Source: Leptospira abararensis
GTDB lineage: Bacteria; Spirochaetota; Leptospiria; Leptospirales; Leptospiraceae
Direction: 5' to 3'
Length of the DNA stretch: 64,000 bases
Assembly: GCF_016918735.1 (NCBI RefSeq)
Contig: NZ_JAFFPR010000022.1
Location: 195,198-259,197, forward strand
This document shows, piece by piece, positions 47,185-56,037 of this stretch (position 1 is the first letter of the stretch; each line of letters begins with the position of its first letter). The notes under the pieces are model-generated. The model was not told where the DNA came from and did not search any database. It worked only from the letters and a program-made list of their open reading frames with translations. The translations under genes and the position numbers were made by a program.

Positions 47185-47608
47185 TTTTTTTCCAATAAAG
47201 ATCCGCTTTGATGATGAATTCTTTTTTATTTTTGATCCATTCTTCATGAATTTCTTGATCGTAATTTAAATACAGTTTTCCCTCAGTTATATCCCAAGCA
47301 TCTGGAGAAATATCATATTTCTCGCCCTTACTCATTGCAAATGCACAGTATCCTCCATATTGTGGGGCAAATTTCTCCGGAGTTAATTTAAATAAATTTA
47401 AATTCTCTTCGGTAGAAAATTTCCAAACTGCATTTTTCCATAGGAATTGATACTTTGAATTTCCTTTAACGGGTTTTTGTTCTTTAAAATAAGCAACAAC
47501 ATCATATCCATTTACAGCTAATTTCCCAATAAAAGAAGTATTTATTTCCTCAGCCATTAAAGGTGTAAAAAAACAAACAAAAAGAAATAACTTCAATATG
47601 ATATTCAT
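47174..47608 (-). CDS. exported YHS-domain protein
   Basis: A 144-residue protein, signal peptide residues 1-19 (LKLFLFVCFFTPLMA). The YHS domain covers the rest: AVNGYDVVAYFKEQKPVKG, WKNAVWKFSTEENLNLF and GGYCAFAMSKGEKYDI, then YLNYDQEIHEEW. YHS proteins bind metal or act with redox systems. It lies between the decarboxylase gene and DoxX. Confidence 0.85.
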   Translation of the reverse strand: MNIILKLFLFVCFFTPLMAEEINTSFIGKLAVNGYDVVAYFKEQKPVKGNSKYQFLWKNAVWKFSTEENLNLFKLTPEKFAPQYGGYCAFAMSKGEKYDISPDAWDITEGKLYLNYDQEIHEEWIKNKKEFIIKADLYWKKNDK

Positions 47609-47630
47609 TTACTAGTGACCTTCCATAACG

Positions 47631-49049
47631 TTATATTTTGAGCAAACAAGATGCATTTTCTTCTTCAATTTTATTACCCAGTCGGATGATGTCTGAAAAT
47701 AGTTTTTTAAGGTGAACTTCACTCAATTCTGGATGAACAATGATAAGGCGAAAAAAAGTCTCCCCCATTCTTGTTGCAATATTAATAAAAAAATCTCCCT
47801 CCTCTAACAATCGCTTTCGAATTTCTTTGTTTAGGTTATTTACATTACCTACAGACCGATAGCGAAAACAGACATTCAAAGAAGACGGTTCATACATTAG
47901 CATCAATTCACTAGACTCCAAAATCATTTCCTTAGCTTTTATAGCCATTGTAAATAAATTATCGATTTGATCCTTCACCCCAATGTCACCTAACGAACGC
48001 CATGTCAACCACACTTTTAAAGCATCATTTCTACGACCACATTGCAAAGAAGAAGGACCAAGATCCCATTCCGCAATTTCTGATTCGTGAAAAATATAAT
48101 CACCTCCACCATGATTATGTGAGGAGCGAAGAATACCGGGATGTTTTGTTAGAAAAAAGGAACTCATAAGTCCAGTACCAATCATCTTATGAGTGTCCCA
48201 GGTCATACTATCTACATTTTCAATTCCATTTAAATGATGACGATGTTTGGAAGAAAGTAGAACGCTCCCTCCCCAAGCCCCATCCACGTGAAGCCATAAA
48301 TTAAACTTTTTTGAAATCTCATAGATACGATCAATTGGATCGAAAGAACCAAGCACAGTGGTTCCCGAAGTTGCAGCCACATAAAAAGGATACTCTCCTT
48401 CTAAAAGACTGGCTTGAATCATTTCTTCCAAATGAACAGGCTCCATTTCCCCATTTGGACTTGTTTTGATTTTTCTTACTTGATCCAGTCCAATACCAAG
48501 CATATTTGCAGCTTTTTCAAAAGAATAATGAGCTTCTTCTGACACAAACAAAGTTAGCCTTTTATTGAATTGACCTTCTTTTTTGATCTCAGGAAATTTT
48601 TTGTTTCTTGCGACTAACAAAGAAATCATATTTGCATTGGATCCACCTGTTGCCATGATCCCATCCCCATTTTCCCATCCGATCAAACGATTCATATGTT
48701 CTATCATTTTTTTCTCGACCAAAGTTCCCATCGGAGAAACTTCAAATGTAGCCATCGTTGTGTTTGTAACGGATGTAAGCCAATCGCCCGCCAACGCATA
48801 CTGGTTTAATCCTGAAAATAGCTGATTTTGGAAATTCGGTGTTAGTGTATTGGGAGTTAAACTAAGATACAACTGCATGTCCTTAAATAAATCCGCTGCA
48901 TCCGCAGGATTTTTCTTTATATCAAAATCAAAGTTTTTTAAAATCTCATTTGGATTTTTTATTTTTCCAGTAGGAGAAGTTTTGGCCTTATCATAGTGCT
49001 CAAAACAAATACGAAAAACATCGGCTAAAATGGAAGGGTCACTTTTCAT
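47631..49049 (-). CDS. PLP-dependent group II decarboxylase, likely cysteine-sulfinate type
   Basis: A 472-residue enzyme. PLP-binding Lys lies in WDTHKMIGTG, the aspartate pair partner in HVDGAWGGSV, and AATSGTTVLGSFDPID, TGGSNANMISLLVARN are family motifs. The group includes glutamate, diaminobutyrate, aspartate and cysteine-sulfinate decarboxylases. Overlap (ATGA) with a cysteine dioxygenase gene, whose product is cysteine sulfinate, points to the last, giving hypotaurine. Specificity cannot be read from motifs alone. Confidence 0.85.
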   Translation of the reverse strand: MKSDPSILADVFRICFEHYDKAKTSPTGKIKNPNEILKNFDFDIKKNPADAADLFKDMQLYLSLTPNTLTPNFQNQLFSGLNQYALAGDWLTSVTNTTMATFEVSPMGTLVEKKMIEHMNRLIGWENGDGIMATGGSNANMISLLVARNKKFPEIKKEGQFNKRLTLFVSEEAHYSFEKAANMLGIGLDQVRKIKTSPNGEMEPVHLEEMIQASLLEGEYPFYVAATSGTTVLGSFDPIDRIYEISKKFNLWLHVDGAWGGSVLLSSKHRHHLNGIENVDSMTWDTHKMIGTGLMSSFFLTKHPGILRSSHNHGGGDYIFHESEIAEWDLGPSSLQCGRRNDALKVWLTWRSLGDIGVKDQIDNLFTMAIKAKEMILESSELMLMYEPSSLNVCFRYRSVGNVNNLNKEIRKRLLEEGDFFINIATRMGETFFRLIIVHPELSEVHLKKLFSDIIRLGNKIEEENASCLLKI

Positions 49050-49501
49050 TTTACAAAAACTTCCTCAAATGAATGATTAACCAAATCTTGCAATCGCCAT
49101 TCTTTAGAATTCTCATCAAATATGGTACATTTAGAAATTGAAGGTGAGTAAAGATGTAAACTCATCGCAACGGTAGGAAAAGGATTCACAATTTGGTGTG
49201 TCCCCTTACTATCATCTATATAAGTATCAGTTCCAACTCCTAAAAGTTTTTGCTTTTGATAAATGGGTTTTTGATCAAAACATAATTCCAGTAGATTCCC
49301 TTTTACCATTCGTATCCAACCTTTGCTTCCATTGTGGTTATGAATGGGTGTTTGGGAATTACTCCCCCAAACCATTAGTAAAATTTCCCAACCCGTCCCT
49401 TCTGCATATTTATACCGTTTCCGTTCTCCCTCTTGTATATTAAAACTTTGCTCTATTTTTATTTCCTTCAGAGTATTCAATGCTAGTGCCAGTTCATTCA
49501 T
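49046..49501 (-). CDS. cysteine dioxygenase
   Basis: A 151-residue cupin enzyme that oxidises cysteine to cysteine sulfinate with O2 and Fe(II). The HxH pair is TPIHNHNGSKGW, the third His is GTHQIVN, and SLHLYSP carries the Tyr (Tyr157 in mammals). The crosslinked Cys of the mammalian enzyme is Gly here (SKGW), as in most bacterial enzymes. Slightly shorter than the 200-residue mammalian form. The start has GGAAAGG upstream; it shares ATGA with the decarboxylase gene. Confidence 0.9.
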   Translation of the reverse strand: MNELALALNTLKEIKIEQSFNIQEGERKRYKYAEGTGWEILLMVWGSNSQTPIHNHNGSKGWIRMVKGNLLELCFDQKPIYQKQKLLGVGTDTYIDDSKGTHQIVNPFPTVAMSLHLYSPSISKCTIFDENSKEWRLQDLVNHSFEEVFVK

Positions 49502-49786
49502 CTATATCCATCCTTTCCATACTCTCGAAATCTTTTTCCTTCTCTGCGGTTTACGTAACCAACAGATGTTTATGAGGAATTGAAGCATTTCTCTTTGGAA
49601 TTGCACTGGTTTCCTGAAATGTTACAAAAATGGGCTTTTTTTTTGATTTTTGATCGGATTTTTTAAGAAGAATGCCAAATCATAGGTATGTACTTTCTGC
49701 TTTTCGATTCCGGTTTTCTAGGTATTTCGAAGAATGAAGAAAAAACCGATTTGTTTATCCACGAACAAACCGGATATCCATTTCAT

Positions 49787-50740
49787 TTATCTTTTGTTGG
49801 ATTGAATGAATTCGAATGTCTCTTTGAGTCCTTTTTCAAAAGGAGTTTTGGGAATTGCTCCAATCTCTCTTTCATACTGAGCCCCACTCAAAACCAAAGG
49901 GTCTTTTGTTAAATACATCATTTCCACTACTTCTCTTAAAAAAGAATCAAAGATACCCGCAAGCACTAAGGTGATTTTTCCAACAGGAATCAAAAATGTT
50001 CTTTTGCCAGTGGTTTGTTTCGCGATCTTCACAATCTCCTTAGCTGAAATCACCTGTCCAGGTACGTTCCAATTTCTTCCATAGGAGGATTCTCGGGAGG
50101 CTAGATTCACAATCATCTTGGCAGCATCGGGAAGATAGATATATTCTCGTTTCACACTTGTATCCCCAATAAACAAAGCGGTTTTACCAAAAGCCAATCC
50201 CTCTAAGGTAGGATTCAAATATGCATTTTTACTAGAGGGACCATAGTAATCAGGCAATCTTACAATGAGTGGTTTACTCTGTTTCCATCGGTCGGAAAAA
50301 ATTAGATTCTCCATCTCTATCCGAATTTTTCCTTTTTTGGAGTTAGGTTTTCTAGGATAAGATTCCTCAACCGCATAACCAGGATTTGGTCCATAAACGT
50401 AGATACCGTCAACAAATACGATCTTTTGGGAATTTGCTTCCGCTGCTTTCATAACCGATTCAGCCAGTAGTAATGATTTGGCTGCCATCTCCTGATAAGG
50501 AACGTTTGCTGCCTGAAAAATGATGTCTGCCGTTTTCGCTGCATCTCGAATTGATTCCCACTTGAAAACATCACCTAATGCCAGTTCTAGCTTTTTTGGA
50601 TTTCCCAATTCCTTTGCCAATATTTCCAAGGCTCCCTGATTCCTTCCAAAAGCAATCGTCGCAATCCCTCTTGCCATTAACTCTTGAACGAGTGCTTTTC
50701 CCGTTCCCCCTGTCGCTCCCAGTACCAATACTTTTTCCAT
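49787..50740 (-). CDS. NAD(P)-dependent epimerase/dehydratase-like protein
   Basis: A 317-residue extended short-chain dehydrogenase. GATGGTGKALVQEL is the glycine motif at about residues 6-19, and YVYGPNPGYA, YYGPSSKNAYL, and the Tyr/Lys region follow. A classical YxxxK is not clear. ATG 50740 has GGAG at 7 nt, whereas ATG 50752 has none. It is divergent in regulation from its neighbour only by operator: a 17-bp motif before it also occurs before the TetR gene. Confidence 0.85.
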   Translation of the reverse strand: MEKVLVLGATGGTGKALVQELMARGIATIAFGRNQGALEILAKELGNPKKLELALGDVFKWESIRDAAKTADIIFQAANVPYQEMAAKSLLLAESVMKAAEANSQKIVFVDGIYVYGPNPGYAVEESYPRKPNSKKGKIRIEMENLIFSDRWKQSKPLIVRLPDYYGPSSKNAYLNPTLEGLAFGKTALFIGDTSVKREYIYLPDAAKMIVNLASRESSYGRNWNVPGQVISAKEIVKIAKQTTGKRTFLIPVGKITLVLAGIFDSFLREVVEMMYLTKDPLVLSGAQYEREIGAIPKTPFEKGLKETFEFIQSNKR

Positions 50741-50753
50741 TTCCGTCTCCATA

Positions 50754-50770
50754 TTTATTGATCAATCAAT
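50754..50770. promoter_or_regulatory. TetR operator copy near epimerase gene
   Basis: TTTATTGATCAATCAAT, with a perfect ATTGATCAAT core, lies 14 nt before the epimerase-like ATG. It differs at one base from the copy at 51322-51338. Confidence 0.7.
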
Positions 50771-50791
50771 CACAAAATTCTTAAAAAAAAA

Positions 50792-51322
50792 TCAAAACTT
50801 CATTTCCGGCAAATCCAAAACCAATGTAATATTACAGAATATTCCTTTGGAAAGGAAAACCTTGGCTGCGAACTCGGGCTCTGGGATTTCCGCCTTCTGG
50901 AATTTTCCCAAGACCAATTGGTATAATTTTGCAAAAGATTCTTTAGTTTTCTCTCGGATAGAAAGTTCTGAAATACCAAATGCCTGCATTTGGAGGTGAA
51001 TTTCTTCAGGAAACTCCGCCATCAATTGTTCGTAGGCAGTGATCATTTTCCATTGCAAATCTGAGCCAGTCCCGACGATTTGAATTTTCTCAAATTCAGA
51101 ATGAATCCTTCCGAAAGCTTCTTCCAAAGCCGCTAAATATAGCTCTTCCTTCGATTTAAAAAACTTAAAAATATATGGCTGAGAAATGGAAGCCGATTCC
51201 GCAATATCTGCCGTCGTTGCCTTATAAAAGCCCAAGGAAGAGAATACCCTTACTGCTGCAGCGAGAATCTCTGCCTTCCTAGTCTGTGTCGTGCTTGTCT
51301 CAGCCTCTTTTGATTTCATCAT
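50792..51322 (-). CDS. TetR-family transcriptional regulator
   Basis: A 176-residue regulator. DNA-binding domain: TRKAEILAAAVRVFSSLGFY, TTADIAESASISQPYIFKFF. The C-terminal ligand domain is helical, unrecognised. ATG ATG at 51322/51319 starts are used; the longer frame passes through the operator and TTGACG hexamer at 51361 may be part of its promoter, so the mRNA could be nearly leaderless. The paired operators suggest autoregulation and control of the epimerase gene 52 nt downstream. Confidence 0.82.
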   Translation of the reverse strand: MMKSKEAETSTTQTRKAEILAAAVRVFSSLGFYKATTADIAESASISQPYIFKFFKSKEELYLAALEEAFGRIHSEFEKIQIVGTGSDLQWKMITAYEQLMAEFPEEIHLQMQAFGISELSIREKTKESFAKLYQLVLGKFQKAEIPEPEFAAKVFLSKGIFCNITLVLDLPEMKF

Positions 51323-51338
51323 TAATTGATCAATCAAT
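51322..51338. promoter_or_regulatory. TetR operator copy at the regulator's own start
   Basis: TTAATTGATCAATCAAT overlaps the first ATG of the TetR gene and a promoter-like region (TTGACG at 51356-51361 on the minus strand). The same motif precedes the epimerase gene. Confidence 0.7.
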
Positions 51339-51400
51339 AACATGACTCTGTAATTCGTCAATAAAAAAATGGAAACTTTCCCTCCAAGGTTTGGATGAAT

Positions 51401-52105
51401 TTAAGGGAATTCACTTCTATTTCCCACTTCCCGCAAAATTTCGAATCGAAGTGTGGTGAATTCTGTGTGAAAGTCTTTTTTATCCCTTTCCCTCATTGCT
51501 TCTTTGTGTTCCACTCCATCTGATTGGGGATCTTTTCCGCTGACCATATGGATCATTTCCGCCTCAGAATTCCAAACGCTAAAGGTCAAAAAATTTCTGA
51601 ATGGGCGAAAGGCAGCGAGAGCAAATTTTTTTCCAGAATGATTCCGAACTTGTTTTTCGACAGGTCTCCCCCATTTCGTAAATCGAAACAAATGAGAGAG
51701 TTTTAATCGAGCAAGAGTAATCGCAACAGTTGTCGTATCCCTTTCTGATTTCCTAGGATACAATGATGCAAAGTCAAGTTCTCGAACACTCCCCCATCTT
51801 CGGTATAATTTCAATCGAAGATGCCATCCGGAGAGGATAGGATCCTTTTCGGAAATCTTTAAGAAATGATTAAAATCCTCTTCTGTTTGCCAAAATGCCA
51901 GGACGGAAACATTTTTGATGTGATATCTTTTTGTTGAAAACAAAGGTTCTCCCAATTGCATGGGAACAAATAGTTCGGAATGTTTCAGCCCCTTTAGTTT
52001 CTTTATCTTAGAATAAAAAAATAAATAAAATGGTAATTTGTAGATAGGAAGTTTAAAACAATGAAAACTAAAAACTTCTTGTGTGTGGACTTGTTTCTCT
52101 AACAT
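51401..52105 (-). CDS. spheroidene monooxygenase (CrtA)-like protein
   Basis: A 234-residue protein. GWHLRLKLYRRWGSVRELD, ARLKLSHLFRFTKWGRPVE and FLTFSVWNSEAEMIHMVSG match the CrtA family, in which haem-containing enzymes hydroxylate carotenoids. Leptospires of pigmented type could use it, but no other carotenoid gene is in the window, so the substrate may be different. It has no signal peptide. Its start overlaps no gene; the divergent YndJ-like gene begins 14 nt away, so promoters must overlap. Confidence 0.72.
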   Translation of the reverse strand: MLEKQVHTQEVFSFHCFKLPIYKLPFYLFFYSKIKKLKGLKHSELFVPMQLGEPLFSTKRYHIKNVSVLAFWQTEEDFNHFLKISEKDPILSGWHLRLKLYRRWGSVRELDFASLYPRKSERDTTTVAITLARLKLSHLFRFTKWGRPVEKQVRNHSGKKFALAAFRPFRNFLTFSVWNSEAEMIHMVSGKDPQSDGVEHKEAMRERDKKDFHTEFTTLRFEILREVGNRSEFP

Positions 52106-52119
52106 ATAAAATCTACTTT

Positions 52120-52917
52120 ATGAATGAAAATTCGCTATTACTAATTGCCCTAAGTTTTGGGTATGCCATTGCACCTTTATTTAGTAATCGTTTCTTTTTG
52201 AAAAATTCAAAAGTATATTCCCGTTTTCACCTTATCTCCTTCCTTTTTATCATTCTAGCAATCTTTTTAAAAATACCTCAGTTATCCATTGTATGGCCAA
52301 TTTTTTGTGGAGTTGGATCCGTTTTGTTCTGCAAAACACAAATGAAGAATTTGTTTCTAGGAAATACTTGGATGGGTTTACTGCCATTTGGATTTAGTTT
52401 TTTGTCTGCCATTTGGTTTTACTCTGGGCAAAACCAATACTACCTTCTTGGTTACAATGAAACCTGGAGTTACTATGCAGCCTTGCATGGTTGTTTCATC
52501 GGCTGGTTATTTTTATCAGGAATCATTTTCCTTTCCGAAAAAAATAATCAATCAAAGATTAATCCTATAATAAGCCTTAGTATAGTATTTCTATTTCTTT
52601 TGATTGCTTATGGAATTTACGGAAATCCAATTCTAAAAAAAATTGGTGTGATCGGCTACTCTTTCCTAATGCCTTTCTCCCTTTGGTATTTAGGAAAATT
52701 CATACAAAATCAAAACTTCATTTCACAATTACTTCGTAGGTCTAGTATCGTTTTCCTTTCTTTCACTTTGCTTTTGGCCCTACTCAACGAGTTTTACCAA
52801 GGATTTCCAAAATTTTTTTACGGATATCCGTTTATGATTATCTTACACGGATGTGTGAATGCGTTTATCGTGATTCCTTGTTTTTTAGGCTCGCTGCTAT
52901 TCGAAGACGTAAAATGA
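52120..52917 (+). CDS. YndJ-like multi-pass membrane protein
   Basis: A 265-residue protein with seven or eight hydrophobic segments. ALHGCFIGWLFLSG and the terminal HGCVNAFIVIPCFLGSLLFE resemble the YndJ family, whose role is unknown. I use ATG 52120, since the longer frame to 52081 reads into the divergent gene. Assignment is by pattern only. Confidence 0.65.
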   Translation: MNENSLLLIALSFGYAIAPLFSNRFFLKNSKVYSRFHLISFLFIILAIFLKIPQLSIVWPIFCGVGSVLFCKTQMKNLFLGNTWMGLLPFGFSFLSAIWFYSGQNQYYLLGYNETWSYYAALHGCFIGWLFLSGIIFLSEKNNQSKINPIISLSIVFLFLLIAYGIYGNPILKKIGVIGYSFLMPFSLWYLGKFIQNQNFISQLLRRSSIVFLSFTLLLALLNEFYQGFPKFFYGYPFMIILHGCVNAFIVIPCFLGSLLFEDVK

Positions 52918-53118
52918 AATCGAGTCATAGAGAGATTACAAATATATATCTTCAAATGCTTTTCGCTTCATGATCTTGCAAGATACAAAACATAACCAAT
53001 AAAAAACACCTTTTGACAAATATTCATAGGCTAAAAACTTTATTTATCAAAATAGAACTAACCTGTTTATATTTTTCCTTTCCCCTAAAAAAAATACAAA
53101 GTGATATTACCAACAAAT

Positions 53119-54348
53119 TCAGAAGATGAGACAAAAGTACCCAAGTGCCATAAGCTCAAATCGATTGATTACTTTTAAAGTATCTGAATAGTGTGTACGA
53201 ATGGGATTTAAGCTTAATTCCACCTCTGTGGTAAATGGGAAAATAGTTGAGGCAATTTTTGAATTTCGATTGGTGAAAAAAAATCGATCCGAATCTTTTG
53301 CAAAACTGGATTCATGGAACAAAAGGAAGTGGGAAGACAAATTGATAAATTCCTGCCAATTGATAGTAGGGTATTCAGAGGTATAATACTTAATATCCCC
53401 TATTTTATAGGTCCTTAAATACAAATATTGATTCGATATAAAATCGGGAACATTTGTATTACTTGGATAAGTGGAAGGGTATTCTCCTACCAAATTCCAA
53501 GTATCACCCAAATCAATAGAAACAGATAACTGATTTTGATAAATTCTATAAGCTAAGTTTGTATTATAAAATCTGATAATACCTTTTCTCTCATTTTGTG
53601 GAACAATTTCCTGAAAACTATCCCCAAAATCCTGGCTTCGATAAAATGTTTGCCTATTTTCAGAAGTAGCCGAAACCGAATTATGATAAGAAACTATTAT
53701 ATCATTGTTAAATCTTTTTACAAAAATTACGCTGTTTGCGGCATAACTTCCTAAGTTAGGTAGCTGAATTTCTGTTATGTTTTTACTTACCAAATTGTAT
53801 ATTCGTAGAAATGGAAACTTGGGTGGGTCGATGCTGGAATACCCTACGGCTCTACTAAAAAATAAAACTTTCTCATTTGTTAAGTAAACTGCATTGACGA
53901 ACTCATTTGAATTATGAGGTATTTTTTCATATGTCATTCCAGAATCTGCGGTAAAAAATGCAGACTCTCCCTCCATATCCGAGTAAACAAAACCTATACT
54001 TTCAGTGACAAAGTCCGTTGTTAGTTTGATCTGCGTTTTGTATCTTTTCTTAAATCCTTCACTCGTAGGAGGATCGAATTTTGTCCAATTCTTTCCTCCA
54101 TCTATGGATTTCGCAAGGTATGTATAACCCTCCAGTTTATCTTTGTCCACGAGGTATTCAGGTTTTGTTATACCCGAAAGAAAAATTAAATTACTATTGA
54201 TTACCTGGAACTGGGCATCTCCGGATATACTCGGAGTACTTTCCGTACACATATTCGATGGAACAATATTCATAGTATCTTCCTTAGAACAGTATAACAT
54301 ACTGATTGTAGCTAAGAATAGAATCGTATATTGAATATTTGATTTCAA
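53119..54348 (-). CDS. lipoprotein with BNR/Asp-box repeats
   Basis: A 409-residue precursor with signal YTILFLATISMLYC. Four Asp-box-like motifs (SIDGGKNWTKF, TADSGMTYEKI, SQDFGDSFQEI, SIDLGDTWNLV) recur through the sequence, consistent with a sialidase-type or YCF48-like propeller. No catalytic residues of sialidase are seen, so probably binding, not hydrolysis. The strand and AT-rich composition match the neighbours. Confidence 0.78.
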   Translation of the reverse strand: MKSNIQYTILFLATISMLYCSKEDTMNIVPSNMCTESTPSISGDAQFQVINSNLIFLSGITKPEYLVDKDKLEGYTYLAKSIDGGKNWTKFDPPTSEGFKKRYKTQIKLTTDFVTESIGFVYSDMEGESAFFTADSGMTYEKIPHNSNEFVNAVYLTNEKVLFFSRAVGYSSIDPPKFPFLRIYNLVSKNITEIQLPNLGSYAANSVIFVKRFNNDIIVSYHNSVSATSENRQTFYRSQDFGDSFQEIVPQNERKGIIRFYNTNLAYRIYQNQLSVSIDLGDTWNLVGEYPSTYPSNTNVPDFISNQYLYLRTYKIGDIKYYTSEYPTINWQEFINLSSHFLLFHESSFAKDSDRFFFTNRNSKIASTIFPFTTEVELSLNPIRTHYSDTLKVINRFELMALGYFCLIF

Positions 54349-54476
54349 AGGTTACCGATCGATGAATAGAATACTTTAACATCAGTAATACTACAATCGT
54401 TTTTTGTCTTAGAAAGTATCTTTTTTCTGGATTTAATGATTGACCTAGGTTTTTGAAAGGTGGATTGGTTCATTAA

Positions 54477-54719
54477 GATTTTCAGGGAATTACCTGTGAC
54501 GGAATAAATCTGCGTATAGCAGATAACAAAAATCATACGATAAGAAAAATAGTTCTTTCCACTTCTCAATTAACAACCATAGCCGGTAGCGTTGGTTTAC
54601 GCGGCAATTTAGATGGACCGGTTACCTCTACCACTTTTAATAATCGGCTTGGAATTCCTAGTGCTGGAGCCAGTCTTTATATCATTGATTCACTCAACCA
54701 TAGAATTAGAAAAATCTAA
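54477..54719 (+). pseudogene. remnant of an NHL-repeat protein
   Basis: After an in-frame TAA, 80 codons read DFQGITCDGINLRIADNKNH, then TIRKIVLSTSQLTTIAGSVG, ending with ASLYIIDSLNHRIRKI and a stop. This is the NHL pattern GLYIADxxNHxIRKI of secreted propeller proteins. There is no start codon and no upstream part, so it is the 3' end of a larger gene lost by deletion. The minus-strand frame 54345-54569 is a shadow. Confidence 0.7.
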
Positions 54720-55261
54720 TAAACTCCTGTGCGATCAACTTCGAAGCCAAAACTGCCAAAGCACTTACCACGACCACATGAACTCTCTCTGGATCATATG
54801 GAAAACTGCAAAAAGGCGAAGATTTTGCTAATAAAATCTGCGGAATTGGGATGTTCGTTTTCAACTGTTTTGGGTTATGATATGGAGGAAATTCGCACCT
54901 GCCCACGAGCCACTCCCCTCCACCCTAACTCGGGTGGGGGTTTGTGGATTTGCAGCTGTAGGATTATGTCTCCTTATAGCTAAGAACGATTCGAGGCGAG
55001 CCCCAAAAAACTTAACCCTGTTTCGAAATTTATTTCTTAACCTATAGAACAAATGCCCAATACACTGGGGTCGGGCTATCCAGTGCTTCGGTCGCTTCCG
55101 CGACCGCGCCCTTACTATCCCTCAGGAAAAATCAGATTGATTCATTTATCTCGAATGATGCGGCGAAATCCGAATCCAAATTCGGGAAGATCCCACAATT
55201 TGGAAACTCACCTAGGCTTTTTATGGAATGAGTGCTATGAAAGTAAAATCGTTTTAGCAAT
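54720..55261. other. intergenic stretch with hairpins, no gene seen
   Basis: I see no credible gene here. A stem-loop of eight pairs (CTCCACCC and GGGTGGGG around TAACTC, near 54918-54938) could end the decayed NHL gene's transcript, and a CGGTCGC/GCGACCG hairpin lies at 55089-55106. GC rises locally, unlike the AT-rich neighbourhood. Confidence 0.5.
55089..55106. repeat. CGGTCGC hairpin repeat, copy 1
   Basis: A seven-bp stem CGGTCGC/GCGACCG with loop TTCC, preceded by GTCGGGCTATCCAGTG and followed by CGCCC. A related copy (61652-61668) is preceded by GTCGGTTAACCAGGGC. Stems and flanks agree, so these are copies of a structured intergenic repeat. Confidence 0.55.
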
Positions 55262-55861
55262 TCATTTCTCTTTGGCAACGAAACTTTGTATCAGATGTTT
55301 CTTCTCAGCCGCGAGGATCGCATGAGCAACTTTCAAATTTTTTGTTGTGCGAGCCATAGTCATTGCGCCTACCATGCCGCTGTAAAGAACCATTGCCTTT
55401 TCATAGCAAGCTTCAGCGCTTTCCTTGGGGAATTGAAGCTGAATGCAGTCGGCGAAAAGTTGAAAGACTTTTTCCGTATACTTTTCATAACGTTCACGGT
55501 AGCTGGCCTGGCTCCTGTGCATATCACTGCCTAAGGCAGTATAAACACAACCGTCGCCGACCTCAACTAAACGTTCCTCCTCAAAGTAGATTTCGATCAT
55601 CACTTTAAGCGCGTTCTTTTTTTCTTTCTTGAAAGTCTGAGAAAGCTGAAATTCGAGCTTCTCAAGTTCGCGGCAAATCGTTTCGCCAAAGAGTTCGTCC
55701 TTGGAGCTGAAATGACTATAGAGTGCCCCCGTAGTGAGACCGGCATGATTCATGATGCCTGAAATGCCAGAAGCACCACTTCCGTTTTCTTTAAAATAGC
55801 GGATAGCGCTATCAAGAATCGCCACGCGTAACTTATCCTTTTCGCCTTTTTTTGTCTTCAT
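55262..55861 (-). CDS. TetR-family transcriptional regulator
   Basis: A 199-residue regulator. The binding domain has LRVAILDSAIRYFKENG and ISGIMNHAGLTTGALYSHFS, the TetR helix-turn-helix. The C-terminal domain (AcrR/RutR-like, with LYSGMVGAMTMARTT) is typical of the TetR_C 16-type group. ATG 55861 has AGAGGT upstream; the longer frame to 55960 would read the operators and is rejected. Two operator-like sites between it and the divergent short-chain dehydrogenase gene suggest mutual control. Confidence 0.87.
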   Translation of the reverse strand: MKTKKGEKDKLRVAILDSAIRYFKENGSGASGISGIMNHAGLTTGALYSHFSSKDELFGETICRELEKLEFQLSQTFKKEKKNALKVMIEIYFEEERLVEVGDGCVYTALGSDMHRSQASYRERYEKYTEKVFQLFADCIQLQFPKESAEACYEKAMVLYSGMVGAMTMARTTKNLKVAHAILAAEKKHLIQSFVAKEK

Positions 55862-55925
55862 ATGGACCTCTGCGACTTCCCGTGTCATCGAAAAACTGAA
55901 AATCCTCAACGGATGGATTTTTATG

Positions 55926-55939
55926 ATATAGATCGATAT
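55926..55939. promoter_or_regulatory. TetR operator 1 of the divergent pair
   Basis: ATATAGATCGATAT: ATAT-N-GATC-N-ATAT, with flanking G and T. The same layout occurs at 55983-55996. Confidence 0.65.
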
Positions 55940-55982
55940 TAAATAATTTACAGAAATCAACTAGTAATTAATGTAGATTTTG

Positions 55983-55996
55983 ATATTGATCTATAT
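55983..55996. promoter_or_regulatory. TetR operator 2 of the divergent pair
   Basis: ATATTGATCTATAT: ATAT-N-GATC-N-ATAT in an extended near-palindrome TTTTGATAT...ATATTAAAA. It lies 41 nt before the dehydrogenase ATG. Confidence 0.65.
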
Positions 55997-56037
55997 TAAA
56001 AACTTGATTCAGGTGAATCAAACAACCAGGAGGGTAT

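Noticed and set aside
49688..49912. 74-codon plus-strand frame at the end of the epimerase-like gene
   Set aside because: It overlaps the end of a well-supported dehydrogenase gene; no ribosome site or family.
54345..54569. 74-codon minus-strand frame
   Set aside because: No ribosome site or domain, and the plus strand here holds an NHL-repeat remnant.
55025..55145. Integron attC site
   Set aside because: A hairpin is present but I could not find the paired RYYYAAC and GTTRRRY core sites at the right distance.
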